Positions 31,794 through 41,194 are shown, numbered from the stretch's first letter. The stretch: 42,882 bases of DNA from Pseudomonadota bacterium (GCA_017464085.1 JAFUEE010000002.1:1-42882), one strand, 5' to 3'. The notes: generated by a model not told the origin, from the letters alone. Translations and numbers: made by a program.

Positions 31794-32309
31794 TCAGTCA
31801 AGGACAAGCGAGGGCGCGGAATACACGCGCGCGGCCAGTTCCTGATTGAGCATATAGAGCCCCTTCGGGTCGCCGCCGAACAGTTCCATTTTCTTGATCA
31901 GATCGCTGGCATTCATCTCCTCTTCGCCCTGTTCCTTGACAAACCAATCGAGGAACTGCATCGTGCGATAATCGCGGACATCGTGCGCCGCCGCATAGAT
32001 CGCATTGATCAGGGATGTCACATATTCCTCATGCTTGAGGCCAGCCTTGAGGATATCCATGTGCGACGCGGCATCTGTCACAGGCGCATCAATCGCGCCA
32101 AGCGTCACTTTGCCATCGTTGTTCTGAAGGTATTTGAGAAAGAGCATGGCGTGATCGCGCTCTTCCTGCGCCTGAATCGTGTACCAGTTGCTGAAGCCGT
32201 TCAGGCCGGCCTCCGCAAAGTGATTGGCAAATTCCAGATAGAGATAGGCCGAATACAGTTCCTTGTTGATCTGCGTATTGAGCAGAGATGCGACTTTTTC
32301 GTTGAGCAT
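31794..32309 (-). CDS. ftnA: Bacterial non-haem ferritin
   Basis: Ferritin oxidises Fe(II) and stores iron inside a 24-subunit shell. The ferroxidase ligands align with E. coli FtnA numbering: E17 (NKELYSAYLYLEFANHF), E50 and H53 (QAQEERDHAM), an Asp/Glu in helix C (KHEEYVTSLI), and E/Q residues in helix D (FVKEQGEEEM). Length, 171 aa, is normal and no haem-binding Met of bacterioferritin type is apparent. GGAGG lies 5 bases before the ATG. No clear Fur-box was found upstream; that region contains only hairpin repeats. It is probably a single-gene unit. Confidence 0.95.
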   Translation of the reverse strand: MLNEKVASLLNTQINKELYSAYLYLEFANHFAEAGLNGFSNWYTIQAQEERDHAMLFLKYLQNNDGKVTLGAIDAPVTDAASHMDILKAGLKHEEYVTSLINAIYAAAHDVRDYRTMQFLDWFVKEQGEEEMNASDLIKKMELFGGDPKGLYMLNQELAARVYSAPSLVLD

Positions 32310-32420
32310 AGAGCCTCCATTAAAAAGAAATCAGCCGATTCCGGCTATGCTGAATTAACGGCCGAGAATATCCCAAGTATTCCGCCATACCGAAGTTAAA
32401 TGCAGCGCTTCGCGCAGCAC

Positions 32421-32534
32421 CTGCCGCGTATGGCCAATGGCCATAGCGGCAGAAAAATGGCGGCGTATCCGCATCGCGGATAGCCGGCCACAAAGAAAAG
32501 AAAAGCCGGCGTATCCGCATCGCGGATAGCCGGC
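32421..32534. repeat. Three bulged TAT/ATA hairpins in the 32310-32567 gap
   Basis: 32421-32452: outer CTGCCGC, bulged G, inner TATGGCC, loop AAT, GGCCATA, GCGGCAG. 32461-32486: outer CGGC, bulged G, inner TATCCGC, loop ATC, GCGGATA, GCCG. 32505-32534: outer GCCGGC with the same inner arm. The last two look like a recent duplication; the first has different arms that still pair. They lie between the 3' end of the 32568-34850 gene and the ferritin start. Confidence 0.8.
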
Positions 32535-32567
32535 CTCAAGCATCAAACGCCGACGGGATCTGACGGA

Positions 32568-34850
32568 TTATTCATCCTCGGCCATGATCTCGCAGGACGA
32601 CTCGTCGGTGCAATATTCCTTGCAGTAATCGTTATGATTCGCGATGTAGTAAAGACCGATCGACGTGTTGTAGCACTGCATATTGCTGAGATAGGAGACG
32701 AACAGCGTATCGACGCAGACATTTTTCTGAGCGCCTTCTTCTTCGCAAGCATCTTCAGCGGTGAAGCATGAAGCATAGTCGATGCCTTCGCCATAACCAT
32801 CGGCCAGGACACCGCATGATGCCTCTTCAAAGCCGCAGTCCACAGCCTCGAGGACGTTTTCCTCGTTGCATGTCACAAGGATATTATCGCGGCAAGCGTC
32901 GGAGTGCGTCTTGTAATCGCATTCCGAACCTTCGTCTTCGACGAGTTTCTTGCATTCCGAATCGCTGGCGCAGACATGGCTTGAGCAATAATAGCCGCCA
33001 TCGATGTCCCAGACGAGCGTGCCGTTGTCATCTTTCGAGCAGACGAGATCGAGCATCGCGCCGGCACCGCCGTATTCCTGGCAGGCCGAGCGTTCGGCAT
33101 CTTCTGAATCGCAGGTTTCCATGCAATAGCCTTCGCCGCCGAATGTCGCGCAGATATTGCCAGAAGCTTCGCAATCCTCATCGATGGCGACGAGGCCGCC
33201 TTCGCATTTGGTCAGCGAATTGCCGAGGCATTCCGGAACGAACGTCACTTCGTCGCATGCCGCGCCGACTTCAAGCGCCTTGCACGCACCGTTATCGGCA
33301 TCGCAGGCGTTGCCGCAAGTGCGGCTCGAAGTGATTTCATAGACCTGGCCTTCGCCAAAGCTGGTGCATGTATTCGTGACGAGATTGAGCGTGCCTTCTT
33401 CTTCATCAGTATTGCAGGCATAGCTGACAGCACCGGCATTATCGCAGGGCTTGAAGCAGCCGGCAGCACCGTCGATCGTGTCACACACCATGCCGAGATC
33501 CGCACAATTCTCGCTGCCGTCATAGACGCCGAAGATGCCGAGGTCATAGCAATAATAGAACGTCGAGCCGTCGCATTTCGTCTCATACTCGCAGCTTGTC
33601 GGCATCGCGCCATCCGCGCATGTCAGGCCGTCAGCAGAGCAGGTCGTGCCCTTGCATTCACTATATTCGCCCCAGACCGACATATCGACTGCAGTCAGCG
33701 AACCGTCTGTCGAAGGCATGCAGACATAATAGGACTCGAACGCGAAGTCATCATAGCTGTCATCGCAGTAGCCGAGTTCCTCATTTTCTTCGAAGCATTT
33801 TGCGGAATCAGGCACATCGCAGACTGCGGTATAACGCTCATTGGCTTTATCATACGCCGTCTTGCATGAAGTGCTGCATTCTTCGACATAGAGGACGATC
33901 TGACCATTATCATCTTCGGCGCAGTAGCGGGCATTGCCGTCGGCATCGCATGCTTCATAATAGTGCGCCTTGTACCAGTCTTCGGGGCAGGCATCGCCGT
34001 CATTCGCCGCGAGCATGCCGGCAGGCGCGCAGGCTTTATTGGCGCAGACAAGACCGTCACCGCAATCTTCGTCGGCCTGGCAGGCGACGACATCGCTCAC
34101 TTCGATATCCGTGGGGATATCTGCACAACTGCCGTTTTTGCAGACCTGATTATCGGTGCACGCCGCACAGGGATCTGCGGGAGGCTCTGGGTTCTGATCG
34201 CATTTCGGGCCTTCTGTCGGGTCATCGACACAGATGCAGTCAGCATACGCCCATTTGCCGTCATCGCCGCAGACCGCGAGGCCGGCATTGCCGGCGCATT
34301 TCTTTTCGCCCGGGGTGCAGTCCTCGGGAACTTCCTGCATCTTGCAGGTGTTGACCTCGGCATCGCAACCGAATTCACAGGCCGTCGTCGAGAGGACGCC
34401 GTTCGTGCAGGTGAGCAGGCTGTCGCCCTGGCATTTGCTGCCGGTAAAATCGCACTCAGCGGGAGCTGCCTGCTGCTTGCAGATGTTGGTCGCAGGATCG
34501 CAACCATACTGACATGCCTGAGACGAGAGGATGCCGTTCGTGCAGGTGAGCAGGTTGTCACCCTGGCACTTGCTGCCGGCGAAATCGCACTGGGGCTGAG
34601 GCGAAGCCGAGTTATCAGAAGCGGGCGCGCACTGAGCAGCCGCGCCGTTCTGAGACGTGCAGTAAAAGTTGTTCTGGCATTTCGTCACGACAAGCGTGCC
34701 GTTCACACAAGACATCATGTTTTTCGCATCGAGGCATTCCGCCACATAGCTGCTGTCACACTTAAGATCCTGATACTGCCCGTCTTCACAGGCAGTCATG
34801 CCGCATGCCGCACATGCCAAGGCACACAGGGCAAAAAGTTTGTTCTTCAT
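32568..34850 (-). CDS. Acidic cysteine-rich lipoprotein, 760 aa
   Basis: The ATG at 34850 follows GGAGAG at good spacing; the frame opens 20 codons earlier. The lipobox M-T-A-C lies at residues 18-21. Residues about 85-185 contain two near-identical units (CDFAGSKCQGDNLLTCTNGI and CDFTGSKCQGDSLLTCTNGV, each followed by a CxYGCDP/CEFGCDA block). The rest is a long series of acidic Cys-rich units with aromatic clusters (SYYVCMPSTDGS, FYYCYDLGIFGVYDG). The high Asp/Glu content suggests calcium binding on the cell surface; this is inference. It is the third type of Cys-rich lipoprotein in the window and shows no propeller. No enzyme motif is visible. Confidence 0.87.
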   Translation of the reverse strand: MKNKLFALCALACAACGMTACEDGQYQDLKCDSSYVAECLDAKNMMSCVNGTLVVTKCQNNFYCTSQNGAAAQCAPASDNSASPQPQCDFAGSKCQGDNLLTCTNGILSSQACQYGCDPATNICKQQAAPAECDFTGSKCQGDSLLTCTNGVLSTTACEFGCDAEVNTCKMQEVPEDCTPGEKKCAGNAGLAVCGDDGKWAYADCICVDDPTEGPKCDQNPEPPADPCAACTDNQVCKNGSCADIPTDIEVSDVVACQADEDCGDGLVCANKACAPAGMLAANDGDACPEDWYKAHYYEACDADGNARYCAEDDNGQIVLYVEECSTSCKTAYDKANERYTAVCDVPDSAKCFEENEELGYCDDSYDDFAFESYYVCMPSTDGSLTAVDMSVWGEYSECKGTTCSADGLTCADGAMPTSCEYETKCDGSTFYYCYDLGIFGVYDGSENCADLGMVCDTIDGAAGCFKPCDNAGAVSYACNTDEEEGTLNLVTNTCTSFGEGQVYEITSSRTCGNACDADNGACKALEVGAACDEVTFVPECLGNSLTKCEGGLVAIDEDCEASGNICATFGGEGYCMETCDSEDAERSACQEYGGAGAMLDLVCSKDDNGTLVWDIDGGYYCSSHVCASDSECKKLVEDEGSECDYKTHSDACRDNILVTCNEENVLEAVDCGFEEASCGVLADGYGEGIDYASCFTAEDACEEEGAQKNVCVDTLFVSYLSNMQCYNTSIGLYYIANHNDYCKEYCTDESSCEIMAEDE

Positions 34851-34956
34851 AACTTTTCTCTCCATGAATATTCGCGCGAAGCCGTATACATCAAAAACAT
34901 ACACGGACATACAATTCGCGCTTAGTAGCAGTTCTTATACAGAAATTCAAACACTC

Positions 34957-36480
34957 TCAGGCTTTCTTTTGCTGCCAAGGCGCACGCCCGTAAACCTCAA
35001 CCATATCGCGCAGACGGTCGGCAATCCAGCCAGGAAGCGCATCAGTCATGCGCCAGGCCCAGTTGCCCTTGGCCACGCCGGGCACGTTCATGCGCGCATC
35101 CGAGCCACGGCTGAGCAGATCCTGAACCGTCACGATGCAGAGCTCTGCCACGGAGGATTCCGCCGCGCGCATCAGCTGCCACGCGATCTCGTTGCCGTCA
35201 ATCGACAGATAGCGGCGGACGCGGTCGCGCTGCGTCTCATCAAGCGAAAGATACCAGCCCACGGTCGTATCATTATCATGCGTGCCGCAATAGACGACAC
35301 TGTCCTGCGTATGCATGTGCAGCGCATGATGGTCATTCGCATCGTCGAGCGGGAACCCGAACTGGAGCACACGCATGCCCGGGAAACCAGCATCTTTGCG
35401 CAGCCTGTCGACTTCGGGCGTCGTGATGCCGAGGTCTTCCGCGATGATCTCCAGGCCGGGAAGCGCCTTCGCGACTGCATTGAAAAACTCAATCCCGGGG
35501 CCTTTCACCCAATGGCCGTTGATCGCCGTCTTCTCGGTCACGGGAACGCTCCAGAACGCCTCAAACCCCCGGAAATGGTCGATGCGCACGATATCCACGA
35601 GGTTGTTCAGAGCCGTCAGGCGCTCGATCCACCATGCATAGCCAGTTTTAGCGAGCACTTTCCAGTTATAGAGCGGGTTGCCCCAGAGCTGCCCTTCTTT
35701 GGCAAAGTAATCGGGCGGAACCCCTGCGACCGCGCCGGGGAACCCCTGCGCGTCGAGCTCGAAGAGCTCGCGGTGGCACCAGACATCGACAGAATTGTGT
35801 GACACAAAAATAGGCACGTCGCCCATGATCTTGATGCCCATTCCGCGCGCCTGCGCGCGAAGCGCGTTCCACTGCATGCGGAAAATGAACTGCGCAAACT
35901 TGCGAAGCTCGATCTCCGATGCATACCGGGATGCAGCTTCCGAAAGCGCCTTCCTGTCGCGGTCGCGCAGCCCTTTGGGCCAGTTCGTCCACAGCGGGCC
36001 TTCAGGCAAAACGCTCTGAAGCGTGTCGAACATCGCAAAATCATCCAGCCAGCCTGACGATTCCTTGCAGAACTTCTCAAACTGCGCGCGAAGCGCGCGA
36101 TGAACCGGCGCGTCGCTCTGCTTCATGCGACAAAGCGCCGACGCGAGCTTCGCATTCTTCCAGCGGCCTGCCGCCTCGAAATCCGCGCGCTCCCAGTTCT
36201 CCGGACGCGGCGCGTCGTCCAGCGCGCTGTGATCCAGAAGCTCAAATCCCTCCCCGCACAGGTCCGGAATGTCGATCAGACGGGTATTTGACGCCATCGC
36301 GCTCGTCGAATTGTACGGACAGCCGCCGTCATCCGTCGGCACCAGCGGAAGCATCTGCCAGACGCTCTGGCCGGAAGCCGCCAAAAATCTCAAAAAATCA
36401 CGGGCTGGAGCCCCGATCGAACCGATACCGCCAAGCCCGGGAAGGCTCGTCGGATGAAGAAGCACGCCACTTCTGCGCAT
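34957..36480 (-). CDS. malQ: 4-alpha-glucanotransferase (amylomaltase)
   Basis: MalQ (GH77) moves alpha-1,4-glucan segments between malto-oligosaccharides in the cytoplasm. The N-terminus RRSGVLLHPTSLPG is the family signature. The catalytic nucleophile Asp is in VDIVRIDHFRGF near residue 297, the general acid Glu in IIAEDLGI near 346, and the transition-state Asp in YCGTHDNDTTVGWY near 402. Length, 507 aa, is normal. AAGGA lies 8 bases before the ATG. It is divergent from the small exported protein at 36667, and a 12-bp palindrome lies 23 bases upstream of its start. No other glycogen or maltose gene is nearby. Confidence 0.96.
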   Translation of the reverse strand: MRRSGVLLHPTSLPGLGGIGSIGAPARDFLRFLAASGQSVWQMLPLVPTDDGGCPYNSTSAMASNTRLIDIPDLCGEGFELLDHSALDDAPRPENWERADFEAAGRWKNAKLASALCRMKQSDAPVHRALRAQFEKFCKESSGWLDDFAMFDTLQSVLPEGPLWTNWPKGLRDRDRKALSEAASRYASEIELRKFAQFIFRMQWNALRAQARGMGIKIMGDVPIFVSHNSVDVWCHRELFELDAQGFPGAVAGVPPDYFAKEGQLWGNPLYNWKVLAKTGYAWWIERLTALNNLVDIVRIDHFRGFEAFWSVPVTEKTAINGHWVKGPGIEFFNAVAKALPGLEIIAEDLGITTPEVDRLRKDAGFPGMRVLQFGFPLDDANDHHALHMHTQDSVVYCGTHDNDTTVGWYLSLDETQRDRVRRYLSIDGNEIAWQLMRAAESSVAELCIVTVQDLLSRGSDARMNVPGVAKGNWAWRMTDALPGWIADRLRDMVEVYGRAPWQQKKA

Positions 36481-36502
36481 ATTGATTTTCCTTATAAAAT
36501 GA

Positions 36503-36514
36503 GGTTGTACAACC
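36503..36514. promoter_or_regulatory. 12-bp perfect palindrome, possible operator for malQ
   Basis: GGTTGTACAACC is fully self-complementary. It lies 23 bases before the malQ start, in the divergent gap with the 36667 gene, next to a TTATAAAA stretch. Position and symmetry fit a repressor site; the regulator is unknown. Confidence 0.35.
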
Positions 36515-36666
36515 TGCTATTGTGGTTTAGGACATACCTGCATGGGCCGATATCGCCATGCGGATCACGAAACAGTCTGGAGACTTTTCGGACGATATAC
36601 CCGATCGCGCCATACTATATCACACTTTGCATATGTAAACCAATGTGGTTGAACGTAGGAATACGC

Positions 36667-37107
36667 ATGAAAGTCAAATTTTTTATCTCCGGCATGATCT
36701 GCCTCGCGCTCTGCGCCACTCAAGCACAGGCGCAGCCTGCACCTGCGCCAGAAATACCCGCGCAAGCCCTGTCAGACAATGCCACGGACGCGACCTCTCA
36801 ATCCCCTAAAGATGCCAAGGCAGCCCAGTCTCGCATGCTTGCGGCGCAGATGCTCGAATTCTTTGACGGACTCGACAAAGCCGTGTCCGAAAAATCCGGC
36901 GACTGCCAGGCGGTATCAGACACCCTGCGCGACTACTGCGCCGAACGCCAGCAGTGGATCGATTCGCTCGACTACGCTTCCGCAGACATCGACGCGCAGA
37001 CCGTCGATGCCATACACGCCAAAGCCATCGAGCTCGGAAAAAAGCTCTCCGCGTGCTATGACCAGAAGTCGATCCCCGAACTCCTCAAGCGCTTCGCAAA
37101 GCGATGA
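36667..37107 (+). CDS. Small exported helical protein
   Basis: The ATG at 36667 is chosen for TAGGA at 6-base spacing; the frame is open further upstream across the malQ promoter region and is rejected there. A signal peptide (MKVKFFISGMICLALCATQA, cleavage near QAQ) precedes an Ala/Pro/Gln spacer. A helical domain of about 95 residues follows with a few Cys (SGDCQAVSDTLRDYC, LSACYDQKSIPELL), which could form disulphides in the periplasm. No family is recognised. Its build resembles the protein at 11104-11598. The next gene on the strand starts 143 bases later, after a composite repeat. Confidence 0.75.
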   Translation: MKVKFFISGMICLALCATQAQAQPAPAPEIPAQALSDNATDATSQSPKDAKAAQSRMLAAQMLEFFDGLDKAVSEKSGDCQAVSDTLRDYCAERQQWIDSLDYASADIDAQTVDAIHAKAIELGKKLSACYDQKSIPELLKRFAKR

Positions 37108-37137
37108 CGCGCCCCGAATTGAAACAAAATCCGTCGA

Positions 37138-37190
37138 GGGGGTAGCGGCGTATTTGCTTGCAAATAGCCGCGAAGGGGGAGTCTTCCCCC
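37138..37190 (+). repeat. Composite repeat: bulged hairpin flanked by G5/C5 arms (copy 2)
   Basis: GGGGGTAGCGGCGTATTT, GCTTGC, AAATAGCCGCG, then AAGGGGGAGTCTTCCCCC. This is the same order as the inverted copy at 30731-30785. The core hairpin is 37145-37171 (outer GCGGC, bulged G, inner TATTTGC, loop TT). Confidence 0.7.
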
Positions 37191-37250
37191 TCCCAAAACA
37201 AACATCATAAAACGCCTTCAGGCCGCTTTATTTCCGGTTCACACATACTC

Positions 37251-40200
37251 ATGCCCGAACAAACCACACAAACTCCTGATACTCTCGCGCAGGAACCACA
37301 AAACAGCGCGGAAAATGTTGACAATCAGCCCCAGAACAGCGCGGAACATGACGAAACCTCCCAGCCTCAAAGCAACGACGAGCCCTTCGTGCCCTCATTC
37401 GACCCCGGCGCCGGCACAGACGTGACCGAAGAAGTCCTCGATGCCTTCAAGATGGAGGAAGACAAGGAAGCCATACGCGCGATACGCGCCGAATGGCGGA
37501 AAAACCGGCACAGATACAAGAAACCGACCGCGTTCGGCATCGCCCTGATGCTTGGCGTCCTCATCATCGTCCCCAAGTTCATCTACGACGACAGACAAGA
37601 TATCCAGTACTTCTTTTCGAGCAGCACCCCGCTCGAACTCGGCGACGCCAACGAATACCGCATCCGAGCGGCCGACGAGGATGCCGTCACGAAGCCGCAG
37701 GACTTCGAAGACAACCGCTATGTCCACGCAACCGGCATCCCCATCCGCCATGTCGGCATCCAGGCCAAAGACAACGCATTCACAACAGGCGCGCACAAGC
37801 TCATCTATCAGCTCATGGGCAGCTCGCTCTATGTCCAGGAGCAGATGGAAAACTCGCGGTTCGCGTCGTTCATGTCGAAGACATCCACGTCATTCGGGCA
37901 GAACATGGGCCTGGAACCGCTGGAAGTCACGGGCAGGCTTCAGCGCTTTGCTTCCGGCGGACATAAGAAATTCGACCCAATCCGAAAATATTACGGCGAC
38001 AAATACGGATCCGTCTTCTGCGAGACGATGTCTTCATACGAGCTCAAGCGCAAACAGATGCTCCTCGGCAAAGGCGGCGTCGCGCTACAGATACAGCCGG
38101 ACGGAACCGTCCTGCAGAGCGACGCGCAGACGAACGTCTCCCTGCGCGACATCCAGCCGCTCCAAGGCAGCGCCGCCGTCGCGCTCGGTGACGGAAACAC
38201 CCTCCTCTATACGAGCAACGCCGGCCTGACATGGAACAAATCCGAAGCCCCGATCCCCACGCAGGCCACCAGCCTCGCGTATGACCCGGCCTCGAAACAG
38301 ATCATCTTTGGCGGAAAGAAAGGCTGGACCGGCGGCGAATCATACAAGCCGGACAAAGACCAGCTCGCGATCAGCCAGGACATCCTCGACATCGCGTTCA
38401 CATCACCGGAACCCGGCGACACCGCTTCCCCGAAAATGATCGCCGTCGGCCGCGAAGGCCTCCTCCTCTCGACGTACGCCGACCGAGAGGGCTGGTATCC
38501 CGCCAAAATCGACGACGGCGTCCGCTTCAACGATGTCCTGCGCGTCGGAAATACCTGGTTTGCAGCCGGCGCCAACCAGATGCTGCTCACAAAATCATCC
38601 GACAGCAACGACACCCCATGGATGCACGGCGTCTCCCCGGCACGCGCCGACTGGCTCAGCCTTTCCGCCACCCCTGACATGGTCATCGCCACTGGCACAA
38701 AAGGCGCGCTTGCCAAATACGACCTCACTTCCGACGCGCCAGCATGGGCTCCCTTGCCGTTCGACGACGTGCCAGGCATTGACTTCAAGGCCGATATCCG
38801 CGCTGCCGCCGTCTCCGACGACCACAAAACCTGGGTCGCCGTCGGCACGAACGGCGCCATCCTCGTCGCCAAAGCCACTGAAAATCACACATTCGGCCCA
38901 GTCCAGGCCATCTCGGGTTCCTACGCCTCTTATGGCGTCGTCCGCGACATACTCGCGGGCAACCTCGTCGAAAATGCGCTCTATGAAGCGCTCGCGCGAC
39001 ATACAGCCGAAGATTTCAACGACATCACCTACCACGACGGCATGTTCTACGCCGTCGGCACAGACAGCCTCCTGATGACGAGCAGTGACGGTCTCTCATG
39101 GACAAAACGCCCCCTGCACGTCAAACACAAGAATTTGCGCGCCATCGCGTTCACCGGCCCCAAAACCGGCGTCATCGGCGGCGAAAAAGGCACCCTCCTC
39201 GTCACATCAGACAACGGGCTCACATGGCGCACCAAAAAAGCGCCGACAGAACGCTCCATCTACGACATCGCCGTCACCCCGGATTATCCGGGCGCATTCG
39301 CTTTCTCGGGCGCCTACGGCCTGTGGGGCTTCTGCGAAAATGTCGACGGGAAATGCTACCTGCGCTCCAAAAATGCAGGCTTCCACTACCGCGCCATCGC
39401 ATTCGCCCCCGGAGAGCAAAAGCCCGGGCTCCTCAAAATACTCGTCGCCGGCGACGACTCGCATATCGACCGCATCAACGACAACAAAGAACCTCAGATC
39501 AGCTCCTGGTTCCAGCCTTCCGGATCGACAGTCCGGGACATGGCCTTCGCAAGCGCAGACCTCCCCCTGCGCCCGGACAACCCGCGCGGACAAATCGGCC
39601 TCATCGCCGCCGGAAACAGCCTCTACCGCTCCTACGATGCAGGATACACCTTCAGACGCGAAGAATCCGGCCTGCACGCCCCTGTGCAGAAGCTCCTGCT
39701 CTCCGCAAACGGCGACATCGCCTGCGCGCTCGACGGCAATTCCGCCGCGCTCGACCTCCACGGAACGGGCAAATGGAAAACCCTCCCCCTCCCCGGCATC
39801 CTCGACGCCGCGCTCATACAGAACGACCTCTACCTCTCAGACAGCCACTGCGTCTATCTCACCAGGCCGCTCCAAGACGAGCTGAAACAAAACGAGACCA
39901 ATCATATAGATGCGCCTCAATCGGACCGCCCCTCCGCATCCGGCACCCTTCAAAAATTCGCCTGCCTCGACAACCCCGCTTTCGCGATCCGCAACCTCAC
40001 GTCCGACAATGACGCGCTCATCGCGCTCGTACAGACCCCGGACGGCCTCGCGTTCGCAAAAGTCGCACAGAACAGCATCCAGACCGCCCCCGCGCTCCCC
40101 ATACAGCCGCAAGACGGCCCCGCCCGGCTGATTTCCTGCTCCGGCAACGCCGCCGTGCTTCAAAAGAACGCGCTCTACACCTCAACCGAAAAGACCGAGC

Positions 40201-41117
40201 ACGTCCTCGACGCGCGCTGCCTCGACGGATCGATTGCGTCACTCACTGGGGAACCCGCGCGCCCGGGCATGACGCGCATCTCCCTGCGCACCGACCAGAC
40301 GCTCTGGGCCATGACCGTCGGCTTCGATCCCCAGAACGCGCATTTCACCCGGAATGCAAACGGCCGCTGGTGGATCGCCGCAGAATCGGCAAGCGCCCAG
40401 GAACCGCTCATCCTCATGTCGAACGACGCGAAAAGCTGGTCCTGGCGCCGCGACCGCATCACCGACTTCCATGCCGTCGCAACCGCTCAAAATATGGCCG
40501 TCGCCGTCGGCGACAACAGCTCGATCCTCGTCTCCGAAGACTACGGCAAGACCTGGACACACATGTCAAACACCTCCAACGCGACACTGCGCAGCGTCTG
40601 CCTATCCTCTGACGGCACTTTCGGCCTCGCGGTCGGCGACAAAGGCACGATATACCGCGCTCAGAACGGCCTCAACAAATGGTCCAAAATCAAGTACAGC
40701 TTCGATTTTGACCTCACATCTTGCACGATCGCCGAGGGCAAGGACAGGTTCCAGATTTATTTCACCGGCAAAGGCGGCGCCATCTATTCCGCCCCCAAAG
40801 ACCTCGGCAGGCTCGAACTCATCTCCAGCCCCGCCGTCGAAGACATCTACAGCATCGCCGCACTCGACACCGGCGAAGTCATCGCCGTCGGCGGCCTCTA
40901 TCAAGACCCTTCATCCATCTGCGAGACAGCTTCCCTCATCGAAGCCGACGAATCTCCGCGAAAATACTGGCCCTCCGTTCTCATCGCATGTTTGCTCTTC
41001 GCCTTCTGGTGCTACACCATCCGCGCGCTCTTCCTGGCATGGAAACACAGAAACGACGTGCTCCCCGATTTCGACGCGCCTCAAAAAGACGATACCGCCG
41101 AAACAGATCACCCCTAA
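37251..41117 (+). CDS. Membrane-anchored BNR/Ycf48-like beta-propeller protein
   Basis: The ATG at 37251 is preferred over an earlier in-frame one that lies in the repeat; neither has a clear ribosome site. The N-terminal 100 residues are cytoplasmic, Gln/Asn/Glu-rich. One membrane helix follows near 103-122 (AFGIALMLGVLIIVPKFIY). A large periplasmic region of about 1,100 residues contains repeated BNR/photosystem-assembly-type blades: DGLSWTKRPL, SDNGLTWRTKKAP, SEDYGKTWTHM, each followed by a G-x-x-G strand (VGTDSLLMTSS, VGEKGTLLVTS-like). A second membrane helix lies near 1242-1262 (WPSVLIACLLFAFWCYTI) with a short acidic tail. Length is 1,288 aa. Such propellers bind proteins or glycans; the function here is unknown. 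Confidence 0.85.
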   Translation: MPEQTTQTPDTLAQEPQNSAENVDNQPQNSAEHDETSQPQSNDEPFVPSFDPGAGTDVTEEVLDAFKMEEDKEAIRAIRAEWRKNRHRYKKPTAFGIALMLGVLIIVPKFIYDDRQDIQYFFSSSTPLELGDANEYRIRAADEDAVTKPQDFEDNRYVHATGIPIRHVGIQAKDNAFTTGAHKLIYQLMGSSLYVQEQMENSRFASFMSKTSTSFGQNMGLEPLEVTGRLQRFASGGHKKFDPIRKYYGDKYGSVFCETMSSYELKRKQMLLGKGGVALQIQPDGTVLQSDAQTNVSLRDIQPLQGSAAVALGDGNTLLYTSNAGLTWNKSEAPIPTQATSLAYDPASKQIIFGGKKGWTGGESYKPDKDQLAISQDILDIAFTSPEPGDTASPKMIAVGREGLLLSTYADREGWYPAKIDDGVRFNDVLRVGNTWFAAGANQMLLTKSSDSNDTPWMHGVSPARADWLSLSATPDMVIATGTKGALAKYDLTSDAPAWAPLPFDDVPGIDFKADIRAAAVSDDHKTWVAVGTNGAILVAKATENHTFGPVQAISGSYASYGVVRDILAGNLVENALYEALARHTAEDFNDITYHDGMFYAVGTDSLLMTSSDGLSWTKRPLHVKHKNLRAIAFTGPKTGVIGGEKGTLLVTSDNGLTWRTKKAPTERSIYDIAVTPDYPGAFAFSGAYGLWGFCENVDGKCYLRSKNAGFHYRAIAFAPGEQKPGLLKILVAGDDSHIDRINDNKEPQISSWFQPSGSTVRDMAFASADLPLRPDNPRGQIGLIAAGNSLYRSYDAGYTFRREESGLHAPVQKLLLSANGDIACALDGNSAALDLHGTGKWKTLPLPGILDAALIQNDLYLSDSHCVYLTRPLQDELKQNETNHIDAPQSDRPSASGTLQKFACLDNPAFAIRNLTSDNDALIALVQTPDGLAFAKVAQNSIQTAPALPIQPQDGPARLISCSGNAAVLQKNALYTSTEKTEHVLDARCLDGSIASLTGEPARPGMTRISLRTDQTLWAMTVGFDPQNAHFTRNANGRWWIAAESASAQEPLILMSNDAKSWSWRRDRITDFHAVATAQNMAVAVGDNSSILVSEDYGKTWTHMSNTSNATLRSVCLSSDGTFGLAVGDKGTIYRAQNGLNKWSKIKYSFDFDLTSCTIAEGKDRFQIYFTGKGGAIYSAPKDLGRLELISSPAVEDIYSIAALDTGEVIAVGGLYQDPSSICETASLIEADESPRKYWPSVLIACLLFAFWCYTIRALFLAWKHRNDVLPDFDAPQKDDTAETDHP

Positions 41118-41154
41118 CGCCCTCTGGCTATCATTAACATTAAGGACTTTTGTG

Positions 41155-41194
41155 ATGCGCCTATCTGACTTCGTCAGATACGGCGCATTTTTTT
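41155..41194 (+). terminator. Terminator formed by a bulged TAT/ATA hairpin plus T7
   Basis: Outer ATGCGCC, inner TATCTGAC, loop TTC, GTCAGATA, bulged C, GGCGCAT, then T7 at 41188-41194. It lies 37 bases after the propeller stop and should terminate that gene. Confidence 0.8.

Noticed and set aside
37158..37250. Extended N-terminus of the propeller protein
   Set aside because: It is translated from the composite repeat; the start at 37251 is more plausible, although no ribosome site is clear.
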